In this document: positions 9,171 through 18,306 of the stretch, one piece after another
How the letters are laid out: each line of letters begins with the position of its first letter
Numbering within the stretch: the first letter of the stretch is position 1
Origin: Candidatus Scatonaster coprocaballi
GTDB taxonomy: Bacteria > Bacillota > Clostridia > Saccharofermentanales > Saccharofermentanaceae
Assembly (NCBI GenBank): GCA_018064475.1
Contig: JAGHVD010000007.1
Location: 20,158-84,157 of the forward strand
Direction: 5' to 3'
Length of the DNA stretch: 64,000 bases
Program-made: the position numbers and the translations under genes
Notes under the pieces: model-generated
What the model saw: the letters and a program-made list of their open reading frames with translations, nothing else
What the model was told of the DNA's origin: nothing
Databases searched by the model: none

Positions 9171-11240
9171 TTAATTGTCCTCCTTAATTTTGAAGTGTTT
9201 GGTGTTACCAGTAAAGGGGTGGAACATCGTTCCGCCGCCTTCGTAGAACTTTGCGAAAAATTCTACATACTGAAGTCTATTAACATGGACATATGCGCCG
9301 AGTGCGCTGATGCCCAGATTAATCGCATGGAAGAACAGGAAGATTGGAATGAAGATTATAAGTTTCACGACTCCTGTTCCGAAGAGTGTGCCGATCATGT
9401 TGGCAACACTACCGATGATACCTGTAACCAGACCCAAAGCCATGAGTCGGGAATAGGAAAGAAGATCACTGAAATAACCGGTGACGCCGTAGATGGAACC
9501 TACACCGCCGATGGCTTTACCAACGATACCCTTTGCATTTCTACCGCCGGTAAGAAGAAGTCCGGCTACACCTGCAATGGCGACCCACTTGCCGATCTCT
9601 GCGATCGGGCAGGAATCCGGGATCGATACACCTGCGAGCATCGGAAGCAACATCGGAAGCACGATCATCGCGACACCACCGAAAGCCACATACCAGAAGC
9701 CGACATCACAGAGGGCACCGACCTTATCGCCATTCTTCCACATCTTGTAGAAGTTGGCACCCAGACCCACCAAGATGTGTACGAAACCAAGTACAAAGCT
9801 CAGAATGAGTAACTTCATCGGGTCCTTACTTGGATCGAACCAGATTGGCGGGAGCCAACGGGAACCGTCGAAGAAAGCAGTAGAGATGACACCAATGAGG
9901 TCACCGAAGAAACTACCATACATGAAGCCCCAGAATGTGGTAGCCAGACCACAGTAGAAGAACTTCATCATATTCTTCTTATTATTGCCTTCCGGTTTGC
10001 GCTTCAGGAGTACGAAGAGTGTACCGATCATGAGGAGAATGCCGTAGCCGGCATCGGAAAGCATCATACCGAAGAAGAAATAGTAGAAGAAGCTGGCCAC
10101 CGGATTCGGGTCAATATCACCGCGAGTCGGCGCACTATAGGATTCAACGATATCCTCCATCGGTGCAACAAAAGCATTGTTCTTAAACTTAACCGGAACT
10201 TCTTCCTCTTCCAGCGGATCGCGAAGATCAACATAGAGATCAAATTTCTCATTCAGCGCATCCACGACCTGCTGACTGTCTTCTTCCGCAACGAAACCAT
10301 CCAGAATGAAGGTCTTATTGGAGAAGAGAAGCTTGCCCAGCATATCGTATTTCTCATGTCTCATGGACAGATAGTCAGATAGGAAATAAAGATCATCCAG
10401 TTTGTCTGCATAGGCATGTAATTGCAGACGCGCATCTTCCACATTCATCTCCGCGTCTTTCATACGCTTGGTCAGACGGTCAATGCGTACTTGCGGTGCG
10501 TGCTTGGTCGGATCCGCCGGTGATACGAATGACATACGGCGGAACGTGGCCATGACATCCTGATAATCTTTCTTATGGACCAAGAAGGTTGCACAGGTCT
10601 GGTCCGCTACGGAAGATACGATCTCTATATAGAATTCGGGGATCGTTAATTCTTCCTGCTTGGCATCGGCATGGAGAACGGCTTCCGCCTCTTTCATAGC
10701 GGTGTAGTTCTGACAGAATGCGGCGTAGAAAGAAGACTCATTGTAATGTTCGGGAAATTGACCCACGATACAGCAGGACTTCTCTGTTCCTTCAAACTGC
10801 ATCGGAATATCGAGCTTCTCCCAAGGAAGAATGGCGTCAAGTTGACGCTTGGCATGGATGCCGGCTGCTCTTTCAGAAGAGATCTTACGGTCCAGCCCCT
10901 CGATGTCGTAGACGATCTTCATGGTCTCATCGATACTTTCGGAACGGGCTTCAAAGTCCTCCAATGTGAGTTCTTGGCGACCGGCAAAACCAGATAGGAA
11001 AGGCTTCTTCACTTGCGAATAATCTTCGACCAATGCGATGGCATGGTCTACGGATGCAGATGTCTTCTCCAGTTGAGTGAGACTGTTCTTGGAAGGGAAG
11101 AGGGATAGTTCCTCCGTTACATCTTCCTGATCTCTTTCTGTCACATCGACAGTACCAAAGCGTTGCAGAAGATCCACGATATTCTTCGCGTCTTTCTGCG
11201 AGGCAATGATCTCGATATGCTTCATAGGAAGAATAGCCAT
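9171..11240 (-). CDS. ntpI: V-type ATPase subunit I (a-type membrane stator)
   Basis: 689 residues. The cytoplasmic N-terminal half (1-~340) has long coiled coils that contact the E/F stalks. The C-terminal half has seven or eight membrane helices. YFSDLLSYSRLMALGLVTG contains the conserved Arg that faces the rotor Glu. SFFYYFFFGMMLSDAGYGI is the family signature of the first helices. It forms the ion half-channels. Confidence 0.96.
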   Translation of the reverse strand: MAILPMKHIEIIASQKDAKNIVDLLQRFGTVDVTERDQEDVTEELSLFPSKNSLTQLEKTSASVDHAIALVEDYSQVKKPFLSGFAGRQELTLEDFEARSESIDETMKIVYDIEGLDRKISSERAAGIHAKRQLDAILPWEKLDIPMQFEGTEKSCCIVGQFPEHYNESSFYAAFCQNYTAMKEAEAVLHADAKQEELTIPEFYIEIVSSVADQTCATFLVHKKDYQDVMATFRRMSFVSPADPTKHAPQVRIDRLTKRMKDAEMNVEDARLQLHAYADKLDDLYFLSDYLSMRHEKYDMLGKLLFSNKTFILDGFVAEEDSQQVVDALNEKFDLYVDLRDPLEEEEVPVKFKNNAFVAPMEDIVESYSAPTRGDIDPNPVASFFYYFFFGMMLSDAGYGILLMIGTLFVLLKRKPEGNNKKNMMKFFYCGLATTFWGFMYGSFFGDLIGVISTAFFDGSRWLPPIWFDPSKDPMKLLILSFVLGFVHILVGLGANFYKMWKNGDKVGALCDVGFWYVAFGGVAMIVLPMLLPMLAGVSIPDSCPIAEIGKWVAIAGVAGLLLTGGRNAKGIVGKAIGGVGSIYGVTGYFSDLLSYSRLMALGLVTGIIGSVANMIGTLFGTGVVKLIIFIPIFLFFHAINLGISALGAYVHVNRLQYVEFFAKFYEGGGTMFHPFTGNTKHFKIKEDN

Positions 11241-11246
11241 AATGTC

Positions 11247-11561
11247 TTACCTTCCCATCAGAATATTCATTGCGACGGAGATGGCTTCTTCACGGTTAGG
11301 TGCTGCCTCTTCGCGCATTTTCTTTGCGGCATTCTCAGCTTCGGAAACGCTGGCATTGTCCTCGTCGGAGTCGTCCGTCTGATGCTTCTCATAAAGCTCA
11401 GCGACACGTTTTCTAGCTGCAGACAGGGATTCCTGGTATTCGTTCTGGGCTTTCTTCTGTGCTTCTGCAAGAATAGCATCGGCTTTCGTTCTGCCTTCCT
11501 GCTCAATCTCTGCAGCTTTCTTCTCTGCTTCAAGTATGCGATTCACTTGTTCTGAGGCCAT
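11247..11561 (-). CDS. ntpF: V-type ATPase peripheral stalk subunit (NtpF / G-H type)
   Basis: 104 residues from the ATG at 11559-11561, chosen because AAAGGA lies 6 nt upstream; a longer frame to 11603 lacks a site. The sequence is almost entirely a charged coiled coil (VNRILEAEKKAAEIEQEGR), matching the G/H stator subunit that pairs with NtpE. The tail ISVAMNILMG is typical. It is the first gene of the V-ATPase operon, so its promoter must lie within 11562-11750, where no textbook -35/-10 pair is obvious. Confidence 0.88.
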   Translation of the reverse strand: MASEQVNRILEAEKKAAEIEQEGRTKADAILAEAQKKAQNEYQESLSAARKRVAELYEKHQTDDSDEDNASVSEAENAAKKMREEAAPNREEAISVAMNILMGR

Positions 11562-11830
11562 AGTCGATCCTTTCCGAAAAACCAAATTCCCACTAATTAA
11601 CAATTACACCTATTTTCACATAAGAACACAGAGAAATCAAGTGGGATTTTGTGCAAATTGTTCAAATAATGATAATCGTTTTCAACACGTGATTTTTGAA
11701 GGCCACAGAACTTAACTTTTTCTTTATAATTGTTTAGTATTCGCTTGAAGAATGTTTCCTATAATGAGGGATGTTTGAGTGGTATTCAGTTCGTATGAAG
11801 GCGGACCTGAATGGAAAAGGAGTAATCATT

Positions 11831-12547
11831 ATGTTAAGTATCTATCATCTTTCAAAGACATACCCAGGTGGCAAGATTGGCGTGCAAGACCTTACGCTTG
11901 AAGTCAAAGCGGGCGAAATCTACGGCTTTATCGGTCATAATGGTGCCGGTAAGACAACAACGATCAAGGCGATTGTCGGACTTCACAAGTTTGATGAAGG
12001 TTCCGTTACGATCGACGGGGTGTCTATCTTAGATGATCCGCTTCGGGCGAAGAGCTTGACGGCTTATATTCCAGATAACCCGGAACTTTACGATAATCTG
12101 ACCGGCATGCAGTTCCTGAATTTTGTGGCGGATATTTTCCGTGTATCGAAGAGCGACCGTCAGGCACGCATTGAGAAATATGCAAACGAACTGGAAATCG
12201 TGTCTGCTCTGAATGACCAGATTTCTTCCTACTCACATGGTATGAAGCAGAAATTGGCGATCATTGCGGCTTTCGTACATGAGCCGAAGCTGCTGATCAT
12301 GGACGAGCCTTTCGTAGGCCTCGACCCGAAGGCGGCTTTTATCGTGAAGAACATGATGAGAGAATTCTGTGATAAGGGCAATGCCATCTTCTTCTCCACG
12401 CATGTTCTGGAAGTGGCAGAGAAGCTCTGCGACAAGATTGCGATTATTAAGGGCGGTCGTCTGATTGCGGCCGGTACCATGGAAGAGGTCAAGGGTAATG
12501 CTTCTTTGGAAGAAGTTTTCTTGGAAGTAACGGAGGAGGCTCACTAA
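11831..12547 (+). CDS. ABC transporter ATP-binding protein (ABC-2 exporter type)
   Basis: 238 residues. Walker A GHNGAGKT at 35-42, signature YSHGMKQKLAI, Walker B LLIMDEPFVGLDP and H-loop FFSTHVLEVAEK. The ATG at 11831 has AAAAGGAG 8 nt upstream; an upstream in-frame ATG does not. The start is preceded by TATAAT at 11760-11765 without a clear -35. It is followed after 1 bp by its membrane partner. By family it energises export of a drug, peptide or lipid; substrate unknown. Confidence 0.94.
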   Translation: MLSIYHLSKTYPGGKIGVQDLTLEVKAGEIYGFIGHNGAGKTTTIKAIVGLHKFDEGSVTIDGVSILDDPLRAKSLTAYIPDNPELYDNLTGMQFLNFVADIFRVSKSDRQARIEKYANELEIVSALNDQISSYSHGMKQKLAIIAAFVHEPKLLIMDEPFVGLDPKAAFIVKNMMREFCDKGNAIFFSTHVLEVAEKLCDKIAIIKGGRLIAAGTMEEVKGNASLEEVFLEVTEEAH

Positions 12548-12548
12548 T

Positions 12549-14165
12549 ATGCGTACATTAGCGATTCTGCTTCGTACGAATTTCCTCTCTTTAGTGGGAA
12601 GCTATCGTAAGAAGAGTAAAACAAGTATTGTCATCACAGCAATTGCGATGTTGCTCTTGGTGCTGTTCCTGGTGGGCTCATTTGCTTTTATCGGCGGATC
12701 CTCTACACTCCTTCTTGTGAAGAAGGACTTAGGTGAATATAGTATCTTCCTTTCCATTATCATCAGTATGGTCATTGCATTAATGTTTGGTGTGGTGAAT
12801 TCAACGCGAGATGCGCGTGGTAACGATACGGATATGTTGCTGTCCATGCCGATCCCGAAGAGTAGCATAGTGCTCTCCAAACTTCTGGGCATGTATCTTC
12901 TGGATGTCGTATGCTCCTTGGTCATGCTTCTGCCGACATACATTATTCTCTATGTAAAAGATGGCCAGCCAGGCGCGATGGTTGCGCGAGGCATTCTGAT
13001 TGCGATGCTTCTTCCTGCAATTCCGCTGTTTGTGTCACTCGTAGTTGGCGCGGGAATTGCTTACCTGAAGCGAACGACGAAGTTCGGTCAGATGATCTCT
13101 TCGGTCGTATTCATCCTTGTGTGGCTTCTTTACATGTTCTCTGTGACACGTATGAGTTCTATGGCAGAAGATATAGATCTTACACCTGCTGAGTCCGTCA
13201 CCAGAATGAAGAAATTCGGGCCACTCTACTGGTTTACTGAAGCAATCTATCGCGGCAACTTGAAATATTTCATCTTTACACTCTTGCTTACGTTGATCCC
13301 ACTTGCCATTGCGGTGGTGATCCATTCACGTGGCCTCAATGCGGTGAATTATCACGCAGATCATTCCAAGAAAGCACGTAAATATGAGGCGAATTCCGTT
13401 CGCGTAGCGACACTGAAGATGGAGTTACGCCGCTATCTCTCTTCAACGAATTATGTAATGAACACCATACTGGGTACGTTGCTGCTTCTTGTGATGGCGA
13501 TTCTGGTCGCGGTAAAAGGACAAGGAATCATTAATTCTGTGGGCGCATCAGAAATCGACGTCAACGGCGAAACGAAGACATTCGCTGAATACATGACCGG
13601 TCCGATGATCGCCACTATACTTGCAGCATTGATGAATTTCTTCGCTGTGATGACGATTACGACCACGCCCTCTGTGTCCATCGAAGGCAAGCGACTCTGG
13701 ATCTCCAAGACGTTGCCGGTGGAAACCAAATTCCTTCTGGATGCCAAAATCATCGTTAGTCTGTTGATCTATCAGCCGATTTCTATTCTGAGTTGCATCG
13801 TTATGTCCATCGCTTTGAGACTGGGTGTGATGTCATGTATCATGATGATTCTGGTCACTTCCGTATTCCAGCTTCTTACGTCGCTGATCGGTCTGATCTT
13901 TGGCCTGATATATGTACGGCTCGATTGGACCAACGATGCGCAGGTGGTGAAGAGCGGCATCGGTATTTTCTTCACGCTTATCGTGAACTTTGTTCTGGCC
14001 ATCATTGCACTGATCGTGCTTATCTTCACGGCATTGACGGGTCACGCATGGATCACCTACGCACTCTGTGGAGCCTTTTTCGTGGTCAATGCAGGACTTT
14101 GTGTCGGTGCGTATGCTATAATTACTCACTATGGGGTGAGAAAATATGAATCCTTGAACGGCTGA
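12549..14165 (+). CDS. ABC exporter membrane protein, 538 residues
   Basis: About twelve membrane helices in two blocks (helices around 25-260 and 300-535), separated by a loop (NYHADHSKKARKY). The pattern suits the large putative ABC exporter permeases found beside ABC-2 ATPases in Clostridia. It starts 1 bp after the ATPase stop with GGAGGAGG in the preceding gene end, so expression is coupled. A short inverted repeat (TCCTTGAA / TTCAAGGA) spans its stop codon and the start of the next gene's ribosome-binding region. Confidence 0.85.
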   Translation: MRTLAILLRTNFLSLVGSYRKKSKTSIVITAIAMLLLVLFLVGSFAFIGGSSTLLLVKKDLGEYSIFLSIIISMVIALMFGVVNSTRDARGNDTDMLLSMPIPKSSIVLSKLLGMYLLDVVCSLVMLLPTYIILYVKDGQPGAMVARGILIAMLLPAIPLFVSLVVGAGIAYLKRTTKFGQMISSVVFILVWLLYMFSVTRMSSMAEDIDLTPAESVTRMKKFGPLYWFTEAIYRGNLKYFIFTLLLTLIPLAIAVVIHSRGLNAVNYHADHSKKARKYEANSVRVATLKMELRRYLSSTNYVMNTILGTLLLLVMAILVAVKGQGIINSVGASEIDVNGETKTFAEYMTGPMIATILAALMNFFAVMTITTTPSVSIEGKRLWISKTLPVETKFLLDAKIIVSLLIYQPISILSCIVMSIALRLGVMSCIMMILVTSVFQLLTSLIGLIFGLIYVRLDWTNDAQVVKSGIGIFFTLIVNFVLAIIALIVLIFTALTGHAWITYALCGAFFVVNAGLCVGAYAIITHYGVRKYESLNG

Positions 14166-14200
14166 TTCAAGGAGTGCCCCTGATTGAAGGAGCAAAGAAG

Positions 14201-14893
14201 ATGGACCTTTTTCATCGGTCACAGGAGACGCCACAACGGACGCTTACGTGGATCAAACCATTCGATACCCGAATGGATGAGATCACGCGGCTTTCGGATA
14301 AAGCGGAGTCCTGTCCTAAGGAGATGAAGAAGGTCTTTCTGTCTGCGTGGCAAGAATTGGCAAGTCAGATCAAGATGCATCAACGACTTGCTGCCACGAT
14401 CGTCGAGACAGCGCTCCCACTGAAGGTCTACTACAATCTGGTCCTCAATACTGATATGGGTGGAGGTACCGTAGATTTTCTGATTATTTCTGACGAGTAT
14501 ATCATTGTGGTCATGGTGAAGAAGACGGAACATTTTGAGTGGGACCGATACGATACCCGATTTTGCCAGGCGCCTTCCGGCGTGGATATCCGCTCTGTGG
14601 AGAACGCGGCGGGACTGGTGTCGGAGTGGCTCCTTGATGCGAGAGCACTTCCCAAGAAAGACTTGATCCGAGTTGTTCCGCTTCTCATTGATGACGAAGC
14701 GCCGGAGGAGTGCGGAAAGAAGTTCCCAACCGGACGAAGTGTGCTTTTCCCAGATATTCGACCGACCATGACGGTGTCCGCAGAACATTTCGGTGAATGG
14801 CTTCAGACCAACTGCGCTGTATATGACTCGCGGGGACTGACGGATAAGAAGCAGAATCGTATCGTCGAAGCACTGGACAAGATGCCCCGATAA
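14201..14893 (+). CDS. NERD-like protein with an altered nuclease motif
   Basis: 230 residues, not confidently assigned. The ATG at 14201 has AAGGAG 8 nt upstream and is preferred to the GTG at 14174. The middle part (KVYYNLVLNTDMGGGTVDFLI, then EYIIVVMVKK) resembles the NERD/PD-(D/E)XK core, where a Gly-rich turn, an Asp and an E-x-K would form the active site. Here the Asp is present (VDF) but the Glu of ExK reads Met (VMVKK), so nuclease activity is doubtful. It may be expressed with the ABC exporter genes upstream. Alternative: an unrelated conserved hypothetical. Confidence 0.5.
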   Translation: MDLFHRSQETPQRTLTWIKPFDTRMDEITRLSDKAESCPKEMKKVFLSAWQELASQIKMHQRLAATIVETALPLKVYYNLVLNTDMGGGTVDFLIISDEYIIVVMVKKTEHFEWDRYDTRFCQAPSGVDIRSVENAAGLVSEWLLDARALPKKDLIRVVPLLIDDEAPEECGKKFPTGRSVLFPDIRPTMTVSAEHFGEWLQTNCAVYDSRGLTDKKQNRIVEALDKMPR

Positions 14894-15117
14894 GCCTCTC
14901 ATACTAGGCAAATTTCCCTAAAAATCAAATATTTCCGTACAATTTGCGCACCAGTTTACAAAATGGACATACAAAGTACGCAACTTGGCCTTTTTGTTTT
15001 TGATATTTCCGAAGAATATTCAATTTTTCATTTGATAATTAAAGCAAGAAGTTTTTTAGAGGACTTCAAAGTGGATAGAGGAAAATTGGATCGATGACCC
15101 GAGAGGGGGGAATGAGG

Positions 15118-16149
15118 ATGACGAAATACCTAGTTACTGGCGCAACTGGCCAAATTGGAAATACAATCGTTCGCATGTTATTGGATAATGGTAAAGATGT
15201 TCGTGTTCTGGTTCATCCAGAGGAAGACACGACTCCGTTGGCAGGACTTCCTGTTGAGGTGCGCTATGGCGACATCCTCGTGAAGGACTCCTTGAAGGAA
15301 TTCTTCGATCTGGAAGAACCCCGTGAAGCTATCTTGATTCACGCACATGAGCGAAATGTGATCTCAGAGAAACAGGATCTGTTGGTTCGTAAAGTAAACG
15401 TCCACGGCACAATGAATATTACAGATACTTGCGTGAAGAAGAAAATCGGTAAGCTGATCTATATCGGCTCTGCACGAGCAATCCCGTTGAACCCAGAGAG
15501 TCAGGAACCGGTCAAGGACGTGACTTTCTTCGATCGTAACCGAGTAGTCGGTGACTATGCAAAGTCGAAGGCAGAAGCGACACAGTATATCCTCGATAAG
15601 GTCTCCCTGAACGGATTGAATGCAGTAATCCTTCTTCCGTCCTTGGTACTTGGACCTTTCGAATATGGCAATTCAGATATCTTAAGTCTGATCCGTGCAT
15701 ACCTCTCCGGTGACCTGAAGGTCTCCATCCCCGGTGGCGTTGATTTTACCGACGTACGAGATGTTGCTTCCGGTGTACTGCAGGCCGCAGAACATAGTGA
15801 GAAGGGCACATGCTATATTCTCTCCAACACATACGTGAGCACCCAGGATTTCCTGCACAGTCTGCATGAGATCACCGGTAGAGATGAAGTTACGAAGACT
15901 GTTCCGAACTTCATGCTCAACGATAAGGGCATCATGAAACTCTATTACAAGATTACGAAGAAAGAAAACCCGAAGCTCAAGTATGGTCCTTTCACCTCGC
16001 CGGAACCGCTCTATCGTAGCGAACGTGCCGCAGAGGAACTGAACTATACACCGAGAGACCTCCGAACCTCCTTGGAAGATACCATTGATTGGGTCGAGAA
16101 CAATGAACCGATCGAGATTATGCCGGAGAAGAAGAAGAAGGCTCAGTGA
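15118..16149 (+). CDS. NAD-dependent epimerase/dehydratase (extended SDR)
   Basis: 343 residues. The NAD-binding GATGQIG motif sits at the very N-terminus, with a YAKSK motif (Tyr-x-x-x-Lys) near residue 145. ALIHAHERNVISEKQ and NVHGTMNITDTCVKK match the nucleotide-sugar epimerase and hydroxysteroid dehydrogenase-like SDRs. The ATG at 15118 is 7 nt after GAGGGGGG; two upstream ATGs in frame have worse spacing. A basic tail (EKKKKAQ) is added. Substrate not predictable. A single gene between two terminators or promoter gaps. Confidence 0.87.
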   Translation: MTKYLVTGATGQIGNTIVRMLLDNGKDVRVLVHPEEDTTPLAGLPVEVRYGDILVKDSLKEFFDLEEPREAILIHAHERNVISEKQDLLVRKVNVHGTMNITDTCVKKKIGKLIYIGSARAIPLNPESQEPVKDVTFFDRNRVVGDYAKSKAEATQYILDKVSLNGLNAVILLPSLVLGPFEYGNSDILSLIRAYLSGDLKVSIPGGVDFTDVRDVASGVLQAAEHSEKGTCYILSNTYVSTQDFLHSLHEITGRDEVTKTVPNFMLNDKGIMKLYYKITKKENPKLKYGPFTSPEPLYRSERAAEELNYTPRDLRTSLEDTIDWVENNEPIEIMPEKKKKAQ

Positions 16150-16244
16150 GCAATATCAGATAGGGAGAGATGGAGGAAATCTCCCAATTACTTAATTCGA
16201 AAGACACATACCCCAACATAAATCCTCTACTTCCTTGTTCCAAG

Positions 16245-16290
16245 AAGGCTGCATCGATATCATCCCCGATGCAGCCTTCATTTTTTCTTT
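16245..16290 (+). terminator. Rho-independent terminator after the epimerase gene
   Basis: A perfect 12-bp stem (AAGGCTGCATCG, 16245-16256, with CGATGCAGCCTT, 16267-16278), a 10-nt loop and a T-rich tail CATTTTTTCTTT. Confidence 0.92.
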
Positions 16291-16354
16291 AAATGTGGTA
16301 TAGTATATGTGCTGAAGAAGCGCCTGAAATTCGAATGCAAAGGAAGTGTCTACC

Positions 16355-16873
16355 ATGCCCAAGACCGCATTACTGGTCGTAGATATGCAGAATGCCCTGA
16401 TTCTAGAGCATCCTTTCGATGAGAAAAGATTAGTCAAGACAGTGGCACAGATGGAGGACATCTGCCGAAACAAGGGAATCGAAGTGATCTTTGTTCGCCA
16501 TGAGGACAATACGTTAGTGCCGGGTGAGAGCGGATTCGAGATCTATAGTAAGGTCGCACCGCGTGATGGTGAGAAGATCTTCAATAAGCGTTTCAACAGT
16601 GCTTTCCGCGGAACAGGACTTCTGGATTATCTCCATGAGCAGGGAATCGAACGCATAATCGTGTGTGGCATGCAGACGGACTTCTGTGTAGATGCTACGG
16701 TCAAGGCTGGATTCGAACATGGTTTCGAAATCATCGTCCCACGTGGCGGACACACGACATTCGATAATCGCTATCTTTCCGGCGAAGAACTCTACCATTA
16801 CTACAGTTATGAAATCTGGAATCACCGCTATGCGCAGGTGATGTCTGTGGACCATATTGAGGAGTGCTTATGA
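16355..16873 (+). CDS. Cysteine hydrolase, isochorismatase/nicotinamidase family
   Basis: 172 residues. The catalytic Asp is in LLVVDMQNAL (Asp10) and the catalytic Cys in GMQTDFCVDATV; a Lys in the KIFNKRFNSAF segment would complete the Asp-Lys-Cys triad. The ATG at 16355 has AGGAAG 8 nt upstream, better than the GTG at 16346. The family hydrolyses amides or the isochorismate ether; the substrate is unknown and may be an N-carbamoyl or nicotinamide-like compound. The stop overlaps the next start as ATGA. Confidence 0.9.
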   Translation: MPKTALLVVDMQNALILEHPFDEKRLVKTVAQMEDICRNKGIEVIFVRHEDNTLVPGESGFEIYSKVAPRDGEKIFNKRFNSAFRGTGLLDYLHEQGIERIIVCGMQTDFCVDATVKAGFEHGFEIIVPRGGHTTFDNRYLSGEELYHYYSYEIWNHRYAQVMSVDHIEECL

Positions 16874-17520
16874 AATCACAGTTTTTTCCATACGATCAGA
16901 ACTGGCCAAGAATGCAGCATTTTCACTACTATGCGAAGATGTTCCCGACGAATGTCTCGTTGAATAAACGCATAGATGTGACGGAACTGCTTGCAGCCAT
17001 TGAGAAGAAGGGACTTCGTCAGGATGTTGTCTTCTACTACATGGTGACGAAGGCAATCAATAATCAGGGTGAACTCAGTGTGGCCTATAAGGATGGACAG
17101 ATCGGCTGGTGGAACTACCTGAATCCGGCTTATCCGGTCTTCCATGAAGATGACGAGACGACGACGATCCTGTGGACGGAGTACGACAATGATTTTGCCG
17201 TGTTCAATGAGAAATTCCTCTGTGATCTTGAGAAGTACGGGGATAGCAAGGGTGTTTTCGCCATGAAGGGCATGCCTCCGACGAACAGTTACAATGTGTG
17301 CTTCAATCCGTGGTTCTCATTCGATGGATATTCTGTTGATCTTCATGAGATGAAGGATTACTTCTTCCCAACGGTAGATATGTGTAAAGTCATTGAAGAG
17401 AATGGCCGGAAATACCTGCCGATTGCAATCACGGTTCATCGTGCGGCGACAGATCTGATTCATCTGAAGAAGTTCTTCGACGATGTCGAGAGTTATATCC
17501 CGATGTTCACGGAAGGCTGA
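16870..17520 (+). CDS. CatA-like acyltransferase fold protein lacking the catalytic His
   Basis: 216 residues, the length of type A chloramphenicol acetyltransferases, with family features (FFPYDQNWPRMQHFHYY, NNQGELSVAYKDGQIGWW, FNPWFSFDG). The family active-site motif HHxxxDG reads H190-R191-A-A-T-D195-L: the position of the catalytic second His is Arg (CGT where CAT would be needed). Acetyl transfer to chloramphenicol is therefore unlikely. It overlaps the cysteine hydrolase gene by 4 bp, so the two probably work together. GAGGAG lies 5 nt before the ATG. Confidence 0.85.
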   Translation: MKSQFFPYDQNWPRMQHFHYYAKMFPTNVSLNKRIDVTELLAAIEKKGLRQDVVFYYMVTKAINNQGELSVAYKDGQIGWWNYLNPAYPVFHEDDETTTILWTEYDNDFAVFNEKFLCDLEKYGDSKGVFAMKGMPPTNSYNVCFNPWFSFDGYSVDLHEMKDYFFPTVDMCKVIEENGRKYLPIAITVHRAATDLIHLKKFFDDVESYIPMFTEG

Positions 17521-17550
17521 ATCTTATAGAACCAAGGGAGTTAGAAATAC

Positions 17551-18306
17551 ATGCTGGAATTACAACATGTTTCATTTGAGGTAAATGATGAAGGAAATGG
17601 TAAAGAGATCCTTCGAGATATTAGTCTGACCATTCCGGACGGGGCGCTGACTGTTATTACGGGACCGAACGGTGGTGGTAAGTCCACACTGGCGAAGTTG
17701 ATTGCCGGTATTATTACGCCGACGTCGGGCAAGATCCTCTTCGATGGAGAGGATATTACGACAATGTCGATCACGGACCGTGCGAAGAAGGGAATTGGAT
17801 TCGCCTTCCAACAGCCGGTGCGATTCAAAGGTATCCAGGTCTTCGACCTGATCAAGCTTGCGACAGGCGAGAAGCTCTCCTCTGTGGATGCTTGTAAGTA
17901 CCTGTCTGCGGTGGGACTTTGTGCCCGCGATTATATCAACCGTGAAGTGAATGCGAGTCTTTCAGGCGGTGAACTGAAACGTATTGAGATTGCGACCGTT
18001 CTGGCCAAGGCTTCGAAGTTGTCTGTCTTCGATGAGCCGGAGGCGGGCATTGACCTTTGGAGTTTCCAGAACCTCATTGAAGTGTTCGAGGATATGAGAA
18101 GAACGATCTCGGATAGCTCAATCCTGATCATCTCGCACCAGGAGAGAATCCTGAATATTGCAGATGAGATCATCGTGCTGAAAGAAGGACAGCTGCAGTA
18201 TTGTGGACCGAAGGAAGAAGTGCTGCCGAAGTTGAACGGTACGGACTCTTCGATTCCGGGCTGTGGCAAAGGAATGCTGAAGAAAGGTGAGGATCAGAAA
18301 TGCTGA
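17551..18306 (+). CDS. sufC: SufC-type Fe-S assembly ATPase
   Basis: 251 residues. Walker A GPNGGGKS at 38-45, then signature SLSGGELKRIEIA and Walker B LSVFDEPEAGIDLWSF; the EAGIDLW sequence is characteristic of SufC rather than transport ATPases. It lacks any membrane partner and overlaps the SufB-like gene by 7 bp. In the cytoplasm it should drive Fe-S cluster building on the SufB-like scaffold. Confidence 0.93.
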   Translation: MLELQHVSFEVNDEGNGKEILRDISLTIPDGALTVITGPNGGGKSTLAKLIAGIITPTSGKILFDGEDITTMSITDRAKKGIGFAFQQPVRFKGIQVFDLIKLATGEKLSSVDACKYLSAVGLCARDYINREVNASLSGGELKRIEIATVLAKASKLSVFDEPEAGIDLWSFQNLIEVFEDMRRTISDSSILIISHQERILNIADEIIVLKEGQLQYCGPKEEVLPKLNGTDSSIPGCGKGMLKKGEDQKC

